Shown piece by piece: positions 17,803 through 24,705 of a DNA stretch of 40,605 nucleotides. How positions within the stretch are numbered: the first letter of the stretch is position 1; every line of letters begins with the position of its first letter. The position numbers and the translations under genes are program-made. The notes beneath the pieces were generated by a model. It was not told the DNA's origin. It ran no database searches and saw only the letters and a program-made list of their open reading frames with translations. The stretch is from GH45 sp046704385. GTDB lineage: Bacteria > Bacteroidota > Bacteroidia > Bacteroidales > SZUA-534. Location of the stretch: NCBI GenBank assembly GCA_046704385.1, contig JBJKSB010000016.1, positions 1 through 40,605 on the forward strand. Reading direction: 5' to 3'.

Positions 17803-19023
17803 CTATTTTATTAAAACCCAATTTACCACTACAGCCTTAACCTTTCGCGGTTTAATTACAAGTACAACAGCAGAAAGTGTAACAAATGAACCCATAATTA
17901 AACTCATTGCAAAGGGTGTTCCATTGCTAAACAAAGCCAGCAGGATTGATGAAAGGATACCACTTCCATATTGTAGCGATCCCAGCAAAGCAGATGCGGC
18001 ACCCGCCATATCAGGAACACCGTCCAAAGCAGCAGCTGTAGCAGTAGCCGAAATAATCCCATTCATGGAAAAAACAAAGAATACAGGTATTATAATCCCA
18101 AAAATTCCAAATAAGTTAGCATCAGTCAAAATAATAAGAAAAATACCAGCTGTCATTGCTATGCCGGTTGAAACTTGCAACAATCTATTTAAACTATACT
18201 TAGCTACTAACTTACGATTGATAGCACTCAGTATCATTACACCTACAATATTAAGGGCAAACAGCCAACCATAATGCTGAGGCTTTACTCCAAAATAATC
18301 AATATATACAAAGGGTGAACCGGCAAGAAAGGCATAAACTCCCACATAATAGAAGGTAATACTAAGAGTATATTTCATATAGGTACGGTTCTTTAAAAGC
18401 ACTTTGTAATTGGCAAATGCTTTGGTTAAGGTAGTATTTGGTCGTTTCTCAGTTGGATATGTCTCTGGTACAACAGTAATTGCAATTAACATGATAAAAC
18501 CTATAATTGCTAATAACCAAAATATGCTGTGCCAAGTGCTAAATTTTAGTAATTGACCCCCCATTAATGGACCAATAATTGGCGCTATAGCCATAATAAT
18601 CATCAATGTAGATAGCATTTCAGCAGCCTTTGTCCGACCATGCATATCGCGAACCATTGCCCTTGAAAGCATGGGACCGGTACAGGCACCAAATGCCTGG
18701 ATAACACGCCAAATAAGAATTTGGGTTATATTTTGTGATAAGGCACAACCCACTGAGCCAAAAATAAATAATGCGATTCCAACAGTTAAAGGACGTAACC
18801 TTCCCATTCGATCGCTAATGGGTCCCCAGATTAGCTGGCCTATAGCAAAACCAATTAAAAAACCGGTAATGGTAAGTTCCACATTACCTTTTAGATCGAT
18901 TTGCATTTGGGGCATTGCCGGCAGGTAAATATCTGTTGACAATGATGTAATTGCCATTAAAGCAGCTAATATTCCTAATAAAACTCTACTGTTTGTATTT
19001 AGTTTTGAAATAAACTCTTTCAT
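17803..19023 (-). CDS. Bcr/CflA family multidrug efflux MFS transporter
   Basis: 406 residues with twelve predicted helices. TSLSTDIYLPAMPQM in helix 1, the loop-2/3 motif GPISDRMGRLRPL near residue 70 and GACTGPMLSRAMVRD in helix 4-5 are characteristic of the Bcr/CflA (DHA1) drug:H+ antiporters. It starts 44 bp after the flavodoxin gene on the same strand, so it is probably expressed from the flavodoxin promoter and the upstream operator (19650-19677). Substrate unknown. Confidence 0.9.
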   Translation of the reverse strand: MKEFISKLNTNSRVLLGILAALMAITSLSTDIYLPAMPQMQIDLKGNVELTITGFLIGFAIGQLIWGPISDRMGRLRPLTVGIALFIFGSVGCALSQNITQILIWRVIQAFGACTGPMLSRAMVRDMHGRTKAAEMLSTLMIIMAIAPIIGPLMGGQLLKFSTWHSIFWLLAIIGFIMLIAITVVPETYPTEKRPNTTLTKAFANYKVLLKNRTYMKYTLSITFYYVGVYAFLAGSPFVYIDYFGVKPQHYGWLFALNIVGVMILSAINRKLVAKYSLNRLLQVSTGIAMTAGIFLIILTDANLFGIFGIIIPVFFVFSMNGIISATATAAALDGVPDMAGAASALLGSLQYGSGILSSILLALFSNGTPFAMSLIMGSFVTLSAVVLVIKPRKVKAVVVNWVLIK

Positions 19024-19067
19024 GTCCTTTTTATAAAATTTAAAACGATATTAAATCTGATTAAGAT

Positions 19068-19586
19068 TTAGCCATTAATGCCCCGAATCCAATTTTCAAT
19101 TATACCATCTGCACTTTTAACACTACTTCCTCTAATGGCAATTCCCTTCTCAATCTTCGAATCAGGAAACTGCTTTCGAATGTCTCCAACACTATGTCCC
19201 ATTCCACTACCTTCGTGGGTACAAAACGGAATAATGGTTTTACATGAAAAATCGTACGATTCCAAAAAAGTAAAAACAGCCATCGGGAATGTACCCCACC
19301 AGTTTGGATAACCTAAATAAATGGTATCATATTCATCTATATTATCTATTCGGTTCTTTAGCTCCGGTCTGGCATTGGCTTTTAATTCATCTTTTGCCAC
19401 CTGTGTGGTTGCCGTATAGTCAATAGGATATAACTGAACTGTATCAATAAAAAATAAATCACCACCGGTTAATTCATGTATTTTTTTTGCTACTACTTCG
19501 GTATTGCCAACAGGCAAATTTTTTATATTACCTCCAACATAATTTTGTCCTTTACGAGAGTAGTATGCAATTAATGTTTTATTCAT
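19068..19586 (-). CDS. Flavodoxin-like protein
   Basis: 172 residues with a flavodoxin fold. The FMN-phosphate loop is near residues 8-17 (AYYSRKGQNY) and the flavin-contact loop is YLGYPNWWGTFPMAV. It resembles the larger flavodoxins that accompany aldo-keto reductases in many genomes, where they act as electron carriers or quinone/aldehyde stress proteins. It is first in a likely two-gene unit with the MFS pump. Control by the AraC-type operator at 19650-19677 (64 bp upstream) is inferred; the -7-like box is CAATTTTG read from 19621 to 19614. Confidence 0.88.
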   Translation of the reverse strand: MNKTLIAYYSRKGQNYVGGNIKNLPVGNTEVVAKKIHELTGGDLFFIDTVQLYPIDYTATTQVAKDELKANARPELKNRIDNIDEYDTIYLGYPNWWGTFPMAVFTFLESYDFSCKTIIPFCTHEGSGMGHSVGDIRKQFPDSKIEKGIAIRGSSVKSADGIIENWIRGING

Positions 19587-19649
19587 TTTTCAGTGTTTTA
19601 ATATTTAACGATACAAAATTGCGGCTAATGCATCGATATCTGGTTATAT

Positions 19650-19677
19650 AAATTACTGATTCACCTACCATTTTTAC
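19650..19677. promoter_or_regulatory. Putative AraC-type operator, copy B (upstream of the flavodoxin)
   Basis: AAATTAC-N9-TACCATTTTTAC, identical to copies A and D in both half-sites. The near edge is 29 bp upstream of the flavodoxin -7-like box. Copy C follows 45 bp further right, so the flavodoxin and truncated araC share a double control region. Confidence 0.75.
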
Positions 19678-19722
19678 CTTATTTATGAGTTAGCTATGTA
19701 AACCATAGCCAGCAATGTATAC

Positions 19723-19750
19723 GTATTACAGATTCTTCTACCATTATTAC
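19723..19750. promoter_or_regulatory. Putative AraC-type operator, copy C (upstream of the truncated araC)
   Basis: GTATTAC-N9-TACCATTATTAC, the most diverged copy (three changes across the half-sites). Its right edge is 42 bp before a TAnnTTTG box, TAAATTTG (19792-19799), exactly the distance seen at the intact araC gene (24629 to 24671). The 18 bp TTTGTATTGGAATTTAAA overlapping the box is also identical at both loci, so the promoter survived the loss of the coding 5' end. Confidence 0.7.
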
Positions 19751-19822
19751 TGATTTGCAGTTCAATGATAAAATATTTGAAATGAGTGGATTAAATTTGT
19801 ATTGGAATTTAAAATTACTATT

Positions 19823-20534
19823 ATGAAACAAGTATGATTACGAAGAGGGAACCCTAGTTTTTATTGGTCCGGGACAAGTTATCGGGATTGAAAATAAAAA
19901 AGATTATAAACCTCATAAAGGATTAACCTTGGTTTTTCATCCTGATTTGATTCGTGGTACTTCGTTGGGTCAAAGCATTAGCAAATACAACTTTTTTTCC
20001 TATGAATTAAACGAAGCTTTATATATTTCGCAAAAAGAGCCTGAGATTATTATGGACCTTTTTGGTAAGATTCAATACGAATTATCACAATCCATTGACA
20101 AGCACAGCAAAAAACTAATTACACATAATATTGATTTATTGCTGAGTTATTGTGAACGATTTTACGATCGCCAGTTTATCACCCGTGAAAATGTAAACCA
20201 GGGAAAACTGGAAAAATTCGAAGACTTATTAAATAGTTATTTTCAATCGGAACAACCTATAAATATTGGTTTACCATCAGTTGGTTACATGGCAGATCAA
20301 CTGCACTTGTCAGCCAATTATTTTGGCGATTTGATAAAAAGAGAAACCGGCAAATCAGCCCAGGAATATATTCACTTAAAAATCATGGATCTGGCAAAAA
20401 ACCGAATTCTCGATTCATCAAAAACCGTCAATGAAATTGCCTACGAACTCGGATTTAAATATCCGCAGCATTTTACCCGGATGTTTAAAAAAAGTGTTGG
20501 GGTTTCGCCGAGCGAGTACCGGAATTTAAACTAA
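19823..20534 (+). pseudogene. AraC-family regulator with deleted N-terminal half
   Basis: Paralog of the intact regulator at 24706. The original ATG is probably at 19823, but it reads only four codons before TGA (19835-19837). From 19833, one frame over, homology resumes at YDYEEGTL (residue 67 of the paralog) and continues to the C-terminus. About 64 codons of the effector domain are gone and the junction shifts the frame. The open frame could be entered at a TTG (19929), giving 201 residues. The two-HTH DNA-binding domain is intact, and its end IAYELGFKYPQHFTRMF is identical to the paralog. If translated it could compete for the same sites; more likely it is decaying. Confidence 0.85.
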
Positions 20535-20535
20535 C

Positions 20536-20934
20536 CTATCCAATTTTTTTACCAGCCATTGGTCCTGGCTTCAGACTATGAATTTCATCAATATGTACAA
20601 GTACAATGGCTACGGGTTTTGGCATACCGGCTTTAACCGACATTTCAGCAGATTTCTCATAAATGTCTCCGCTTGTTAAAACCTCTGGTGTTCCAACAAA
20701 TCGAAATCCATCAATAATATCACGATTAACCACAGCCACTGAATCTATTGAGCCGTCTAATATGTTTTGATAGGTTTGGCCACCTGTTCCTTCTGTAAAA
20801 ATTAATGTTTCATCGTTAAATACACGAGTGGAACGTTTGGGTGCGTTATTAGGAATCCCGTCTTTGCTAACAGTAGCGTGAAAGCATTGCTGAGATTCTA
20901 TCATCTCTTTCATTTCTTTTGTAAGTTGTGACAT
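20536..20934 (-). CDS. FMN-binding split-barrel (pyridoxamine 5'-phosphate oxidase-like) protein
   Basis: 132 residues of the PNPOx-like split-barrel class: an N-terminal helix (LTKEMKEMIESQQCFHATVSKDG), then strands with NAPKRSTRVF, TGGQTYQNILDG and DGFRFVGTPEVL. Members bind FMN or F420-like flavins and reduce small molecules; the exact substrate is not predictable. It lies 15 bp after marR on the same strand, so it is probably under MarR control. Its stop is 1 bp from the end of the truncated araC on the other strand. Confidence 0.82.
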   Translation of the reverse strand: MSQLTKEMKEMIESQQCFHATVSKDGIPNNAPKRSTRVFNDETLIFTEGTGGQTYQNILDGSIDSVAVVNRDIIDGFRFVGTPEVLTSGDIYEKSAEMSVKAGMPKPVAIVLVHIDEIHSLKPGPMAGKKIG

Positions 20935-20949
20935 AATTGTAATTTTTAA

Positions 20950-21393
20950 TTATTCTAAATCGTTCAATATATTATTTTCAATTTTAGCTAATATTTTCAC
21001 CAGTTGCTGTTGTTCTGAACTGCTTATTCCCTCAAGTGCTACATCGGATGCCTGTTTCCAGCAATTTTGCACATCGTTTTTAATTTCAGCGGCTTTGGGT
21101 CGAATGAACACATGAAAGCTGCGACCATCTTTTTCACTCTTTTTCTTGGTAACATAGCCCATTTTTATCAGCTTATCGACAATTCGGGTAACATTGGCAA
21201 AATCTTTTTTCGATCGGCTGGTAATTTCACCTATGGATAGTCCGTTTTCCTGCCATAAATAGTAAAGTATCATCCATTGATCAGGTGTAATCTCCAAATC
21301 TTTCTCAGATATTATTTTAAGTATTTGTCGCTTCATAAAAACGGCAAGCATTGAAATTTTATGATTAATTACATCATCAAGCTTATAATCCAT
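20950..21393 (-). CDS. MarR-family transcriptional regulator
   Basis: 147 residues with a winged helix-turn-helix: ITPDQWMILYYLWQENGLSIGEI, then SKKDFANVTRIVDKLIKMGYVTKKKSEKDGR for the recognition helix and wing. N- and C-terminal helices form the dimer interface. It probably represses its own operon (with the split-barrel flavoprotein) and the divergent small membrane gene by binding the two TTGTCATGACAA palindromes at 21485-21523. The ligand is unknown. Confidence 0.92.
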   Translation of the reverse strand: MDYKLDDVINHKISMLAVFMKRQILKIISEKDLEITPDQWMILYYLWQENGLSIGEITSRSKKDFANVTRIVDKLIKMGYVTKKKSEKDGRSFHVFIRPKAAEIKNDVQNCWKQASDVALEGISSSEQQQLVKILAKIENNILNDLE

Positions 21394-21466
21394 CCTTTTT
21401 ACTTTGATCTACTTAAAACCGAATATTGTCAATTACTAATATTATGTGCGATAAAAATTAAATATT

Positions 21467-21523
21467 CAAAGATAAAATTAATATTTGTCATGACAAGTAA
21501 TATTTATATATTTGTCATGACAA
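21467..21523. promoter_or_regulatory. Divergent promoters overlapped by two MarR palindromes
   Basis: Two perfect 12-bp palindromes TTGTCATGACAA lie at 21485-21496 and 21512-21523, 27 bp centre to centre; the second extends to 18 bp. Rightward promoter: -33 TTTG (21484-21487), 19-bp spacer, -7 TATATTTG (21507-21514), both inside the left halves of the palindromes. Leftward promoter for marR: -7 TATCTTTG (21474 to 21467), 19-bp spacer, TTG (21496 to 21494). A bound MarR dimer at each palindrome would block both directions. Confidence 0.85.
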
Positions 21524-21544
21524 ATAAAATTAATAGAAATATTT

Positions 21545-21760
21545 ATGAGTAAATTTTCAGATTTTGTAATTAAACATGGTTACACCTATAAGTCATTCTT
21601 TTTAGTTCTGCTGGTTTTTCCACCCGGAGCCCTGGTTATTGCATGGAAAATCCCGAATGTTTCAATTTTAATTAGAATATTTTTAACAGTATTAGGAGTT
21701 ATTGTGCCTCTTTTGCCTTTTATTTTGGGTGGTCTGGGCTTATCTAAAATATTTAGTTAA
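21545..21760 (+). CDS. Small two-helix membrane protein
   Basis: 71 residues: a short polar N-terminus, helix about 17-37 (FFLVLLVFPPGALVIAW) and helix about 42-68 (ISILIRIFLTVLGVIVPLLPF). No family is recognised. It is the only gene on the right of the MarR-controlled divergent promoter, with a leader of about 24 nt, and a terminator follows at 21829. Likely a stress-induced membrane protein, by context only. Confidence 0.68.
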   Translation: MSKFSDFVIKHGYTYKSFFLVLLVFPPGALVIAWKIPNVSILIRIFLTVLGVIVPLLPFILGGLGLSKIFS

Positions 21761-21828
21761 CAATAAAATTAATGGCATTTATTTAGTGTCTCCGTTTAAA
21801 ATTACAGGTAAGCCATATCTTAACAGGA

Positions 21829-21851
21829 GGCATTATTTGAATGCCATTTTT
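21829..21851 (+). terminator. Intrinsic terminator after the small membrane gene
   Basis: GGCATT / AATGCC stem with an ATTTG loop, followed by ATTTTT. A longer alternative pairs AATGGCATT (about 21771-21779) with AATGCCATT (21840-21848). Confidence 0.65.
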
Positions 21852-21871
21852 ATTCATTAAAAACTTTTACA

Positions 21872-22645
21872 TCACTGGCGTTCCTGCAATTTTTGCCAGA
21901 CATGCATTTTCAGAAAACTGTCTTCAACACCGGCCTCCATTTCCTGAAACATTTTGAATGGAACAGTAAACGTCAATGTCTCTCTGTCAACAATGGAACG
22001 CTTTGAAATATCAAAAAAGCCAATTACGCCCCGGGGATTTTCCTTTTTTGCTTCGGCAAAGCCAAAGAGTATGGGCTGACAGGCCGCACTAAAAGGCGCT
22101 GTAGTACTCTGATTGGTTCCACGGTTAAAATCAGCCATAACAATCAATGCCGAAAGCTGGTCGGCATTGGCAAAAAAGACAAGCAACTCGGGTTTATCTT
22201 CTTCTGTAAGCTGTTCCCATGGTTTAAATACCACATACTCAGTTGGAACATCGATAAAAGGAAGCGAATTCACCCATTTTTGTACCGTTTCTGGAGATTT
22301 GTAAAACCGTTCGCCCTCCATCATAAAAGAACTATCTGTTTGTGCGACCATCTCCTTATTTCCCGTGGACAGCAGGTAATCGATGTGAAATTTTCCATAA
22401 CAATCGCCAAATCCCAGGCCGGTTCCACCACCAGGACAGCCATAGGTTTTACGGTCAAAAAACGCCACCCTGTTTTTCCTGCTTGCCGACACTAACATGG
22501 AAGCCACACACCCGCGCCTGTTGCCTTCTTTAAAGCGAAGTCCATCTTCAGGTTTATCGTCCGTCAGTAATACTGCCACCGGTTGCATTTTTAATTTCAA
22601 AGAAGTAACAAGCTGGCTTTCCATCTTTTCATAATTCATTTTCAA
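21872..22645 (-). CDS. DUF169 family protein
   Basis: 257 residues of the DUF169 family: KLKMQPVAVLL near the N-terminus, then conserved cysteines C46 (RRGCVASM), C70 (TYGCPGGGTGLGFG) and C82 (GDCYGKFH). These could bind metal or an iron-sulfur centre, but the biochemical role of the family is not established. It stands alone between two terminators, so it is a single-gene unit. The start could be the ATG at 22645 or the one two codons later. Confidence 0.83.
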   Translation of the reverse strand: MKMNYEKMESQLVTSLKLKMQPVAVLLTDDKPEDGLRFKEGNRRGCVASMLVSASRKNRVAFFDRKTYGCPGGGTGLGFGDCYGKFHIDYLLSTGNKEMVAQTDSSFMMEGERFYKSPETVQKWVNSLPFIDVPTEYVVFKPWEQLTEEDKPELLVFFANADQLSALIVMADFNRGTNQSTTAPFSAACQPILFGFAEAKKENPRGVIGFFDISKRSIVDRETLTFTVPFKMFQEMEAGVEDSFLKMHVWQKLQERQ

Positions 22646-22725
22646 TTGACTTCTTCAAATTCACGATTTCTTTATAATATGTAAAGATACCTTTTTATAA
22701 TACGGAACTTCCATTTAACAAAGAA

Positions 22726-22762
22726 ACCTCGTGAATTGCAATAAAAATTACATTCACGAGGT
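22726..22762 (-). terminator. Intrinsic terminator after the cupin gene
   Basis: Perfect 11-bp stem ACCTCGTGAAT (22726-22736) / ATTCACGAGGT (22752-22762) with a 15-nt loop. On the minus strand it is followed by TTTCTTTGTT, so it ends the cupin transcript before the DUF169 gene. Confidence 0.75.
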
Positions 22763-22788
22763 CCTTTTTAAATTATTATAATTTTTTA

Positions 22789-23190
22789 TTACTTATCTGA
22801 ACTATTGTATTCTTCATCAGTAACAGCACCAAGCCAAGCAGCCGGGCCTTTTGACAGTTGCGTACTGACACCCAAATGCACAAACTCAGAATTTGGAGCA
22901 GCACCATGCCAGTGCACCACATCGGGTTTTATTTCTACTACATCACCAACTTTAAGATGCTGAATCGGTAAGCCTTTTTCCTGATAGCAACCTTCGCCCG
23001 AAGTGCAATACAAAATTTGTCCGCCCGGATGTGAATGCCAGTCTGTTCGGCTACCGGGAGCGAATGTCACATTATAACTCATGGTATCAAAGTTTGCCCC
23101 ATCAACTGTGAGCATTTGTACATGCGTTTCACCGGTAAAATTCTCGGTTGCTTTCTGTCCTTTCGGAAATATTTCATTTGTTTTCATCAT
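22789..23190 (-). CDS. Single-domain cupin, secretion signal lost
   Basis: 133 residues with one cupin barrel. Metal ligands are visible as H52, H54 and Q58 (DWHSHPGGQ) and H93/H95 (VVHWHG). It matches the small cupins that begin NEIFPKG and end VTDEEYN, often found with carboxymuconolactone decarboxylase-like proteins and commonly exported as lipoproteins. Here the upstream DNA still encodes an in-frame lipoprotein signal that is now blocked by a stop codon (23194-23254). Translation from ATG 23190 would give a cytoplasmic protein. The enzymatic role is not known. Confidence 0.85.
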   Translation of the reverse strand: MMKTNEIFPKGQKATENFTGETHVQMLTVDGANFDTMSYNVTFAPGSRTDWHSHPGGQILYCTSGEGCYQEKGLPIQHLKVGDVVEIKPDVVHWHGAAPNSEFVHLGVSTQLSKGPAAWLGAVTDEEYNSSDK

Positions 23191-23193
23191 ACT

Positions 23194-23254
23194 TTAATTT
23201 TTTGTATTGCATGACATTAAAAGCAATGTCACACAAGCTGTTAATATTATACAT
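23194..23254 (-). pseudogene. Relic of the lipoprotein signal peptide of the cupin gene
   Basis: Reading minus-strand codons in frame with the cupin, the DNA spells CIILTACVTLLLMSCNTKN and then TAA (23196-23194), AGT and the cupin ATG. LLLMSC is a lipobox-type ending. An ATG at 23254-23252 lies one base out of frame with this segment. A frameshift near the start plus a nonsense codon have therefore separated signal and cupin. The 7-bp dyad TGACATT / AATGTCA (23212-23231) lies inside the relic. Confidence 0.6.
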
Positions 23255-23278
23255 TTTAATTTGATTTTTTATTCTCTT

Positions 23279-23462
23279 TTAACCACGAATACACGAATAA
23301 CTTTATGTTATTCGTATCAAATACTAAAATCCAAATACTTTTGCACCGTTGTATTGATGCAAACAACTATTGTTAAAAAGGTTATGTTTTCTGAGCTACC
23401 TCCTTTAATTCTCCCGAATAATTGTTCCTTCGAAACAATTTTATTAGTGCATTCGTAGTTTA
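23279..23462. repeat. Dispersed repeat pair in inverted orientation enclosing an old promoter
   Basis: A 22-bp repeat with core AACCACGAATACACGAATAA (23279-23300) is matched by a decayed inverted copy at 23441-23462 (18 of 22 against the copy at 28761-28782). A 9-bp hairpin ACGAATAAC / GTTATTCGT (23293-23315) overlaps the first. Between them lies TACTTTTGCACCG (23336-23348), a -7-type promoter plus leader, followed by a 33-codon open frame from 23357 that I do not recognise. The rest of 23191-23656 holds the signal relic and the long inverted repeat at 23511. Confidence 0.6.
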
Positions 23463-23510
23463 ACAATTTATTAAATTTTAACCACAAGTAGTAATTTTAA
23501 ATTTTCAATT

Positions 23511-23654
23511 GGGGTGCGACTGAAACTATAAGCTATAACTTTTTTGCAATTGATTATGATTGCGAAAATAAAAGTCGTAATTAAATTGAACGAATTACTT
23601 ATGAATTGACAAGTCATCGGATGACTTGGGAAAACGAAGTGAAAGTCGCGCCCC
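23511..23654. repeat. Long inverted repeat 3' of the second aldo-keto reductase
   Basis: GGGGTGCGACT (23511-23521) pairs with AGTCGCGCCCC (23644-23654), 10 of 11. Inside is the dyad CAAGTCATCGGATGACTTG (about 23613-23631). The right arm ends 2 bp before the stop codon of the reductase. It resembles 15705-15875 in position and in the ends TGCGACTG and GCCCCGA. Its function is unknown: terminator or small mobile element. Confidence 0.5.
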
Positions 23655-23656
23655 GA

Positions 23657-24523
23657 CTATTTTAGTCTTCCTCCGTAAACAGGAAACATGCTTGCCTCAC
23701 CATAATTTTCAATTTGCTTCATGTTTTTCAGGATTTCCATATCCTCACCCGAGATAACAAAATCCACTTCGGTATTGTTTTTCATGTGTGCCGGATTGGC
23801 TGTTTTGGGTAAAGGAAGCAAACCAAGCTCCAAACAATAACGTATGGATAATTGGGGCACCGAAACGCCATATTTCTCAGCCATTTTTGTTATTTCCTGA
23901 CTTTTCATCAATTCTCCATGAGCTACTGGGGAATATGCTTCTACAAGAATATCATTTTCCTTACAGAAATCTATCAGGCCTTTTGGCGTATTGCTGATGT
24001 GAGCTAAAATCTGGTTTACCATGGGTTTTACCTTGCATGATTCCAAAATGTTTTCGATATCTGCCTGTTGGAAGTTTGAAATACCGATGGCTTTCAATTT
24101 GCCGGCTTTATAAGCATCTTCAAGTGCTCTCCATGCTTCGCGGTTTCCCTCAAAGTAAGCATCTTCCTCATGGAATTCCATCCATGGTTTCGGGCTGTGA
24201 ATAATCATCAGGTCGAGATAATCCAATCCCATAGTTTTTAGTGATCCCTCGATGGCAACCACAGCCTCGTCGTACGACTTCACTTCAGCAGCCAGTTTGG
24301 TGGTTACAAACAGCTCCTCTCTTTTTACACCACTAGTCCTGATACCTTCGCCCACACCTCGTTCGTTCATGTATGCCTGGGCAGTATCAATATGTCGGTA
24401 ACCTAATGCGATTGCCTCTTTAACTGCCTGAGCAGCATCTTCGTCACTTATAAACCATGTTCCAAGTCCCAATTTTGGTATTGTTACACCATTTGCAAGT
24501 GTAAAATTTTCGTTTAAAATCAT
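23657..24523 (-). CDS. Aldo-keto reductase (AKR5 / DkgA-like)
   Basis: 288 residues with the AKR barrel. The tetrad is D46 and Y51 (HIDTAQAY), K76 (VTTKL) and H109 (MIIHSPKPW). GLGTWFI at the N-terminus and LLPLPKTANPAHMKNN for cofactor binding fit the AKR5-type 2,5-didehydrogluconate/methylglyoxal reductases. It is divergent from the intact araC gene, with one operator copy (24602-24629) between them, 79 bp from its start. The -7-like box is GAGTTTTG (24574 to 24567). Likely role: NADPH-dependent removal of reactive aldehydes. Confidence 0.92.
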   Translation of the reverse strand: MILNENFTLANGVTIPKLGLGTWFISDEDAAQAVKEAIALGYRHIDTAQAYMNERGVGEGIRTSGVKREELFVTTKLAAEVKSYDEAVVAIEGSLKTMGLDYLDLMIIHSPKPWMEFHEEDAYFEGNREAWRALEDAYKAGKLKAIGISNFQQADIENILESCKVKPMVNQILAHISNTPKGLIDFCKENDILVEAYSPVAHGELMKSQEITKMAEKYGVSVPQLSIRYCLELGLLPLPKTANPAHMKNNTEVDFVISGEDMEILKNMKQIENYGEASMFPVYGGRLK

Positions 24524-24601
24524 TATTGTATCTCCTTTATTTTAAGTTATCGTAAAAATCACGCTACAAAACTCGATGAAAAAAGCCTAAAAAAAATACC
24601 C

Positions 24602-24629
24602 AAATTACAGAGGTACTTACCATTTTTAC
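24602..24629. promoter_or_regulatory. Putative AraC-type operator, copy D (between the second AKR and araC)
   Basis: AAATTAC-N9-TACCATTTTTAC. It lies 28 bp from the reductase -7-like box on the left and 42 bp from the araC -7 box on the right, the same distances as copies A/B and copy C respectively. One site can therefore serve both divergent genes. Confidence 0.78.
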
Positions 24630-24670
24630 GGAACCTTAATTAAACGCTATTTTTTTAGCATTGAGATATT

Positions 24671-24678
24671 TACCTTTG
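24671..24678 (+). promoter_or_regulatory. -7 promoter element of araC
   Basis: TACCTTTG fits TAnnTTTG. It is followed by TATTGGAATTTAAA, shared with the truncated paralog. The -33 region is only a T-run, which fits a promoter that needs an activator. Confidence 0.6.
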
Positions 24679-24705
24679 TATTGGAATTTAAATTAAAGAT
24701 GCGCT

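Noticed and set aside
17756..18274. A 172-codon open frame on the plus strand
   Set aside because: Antisense to the Bcr/CflA efflux gene; the low-complexity product mirrors membrane-helix codons.
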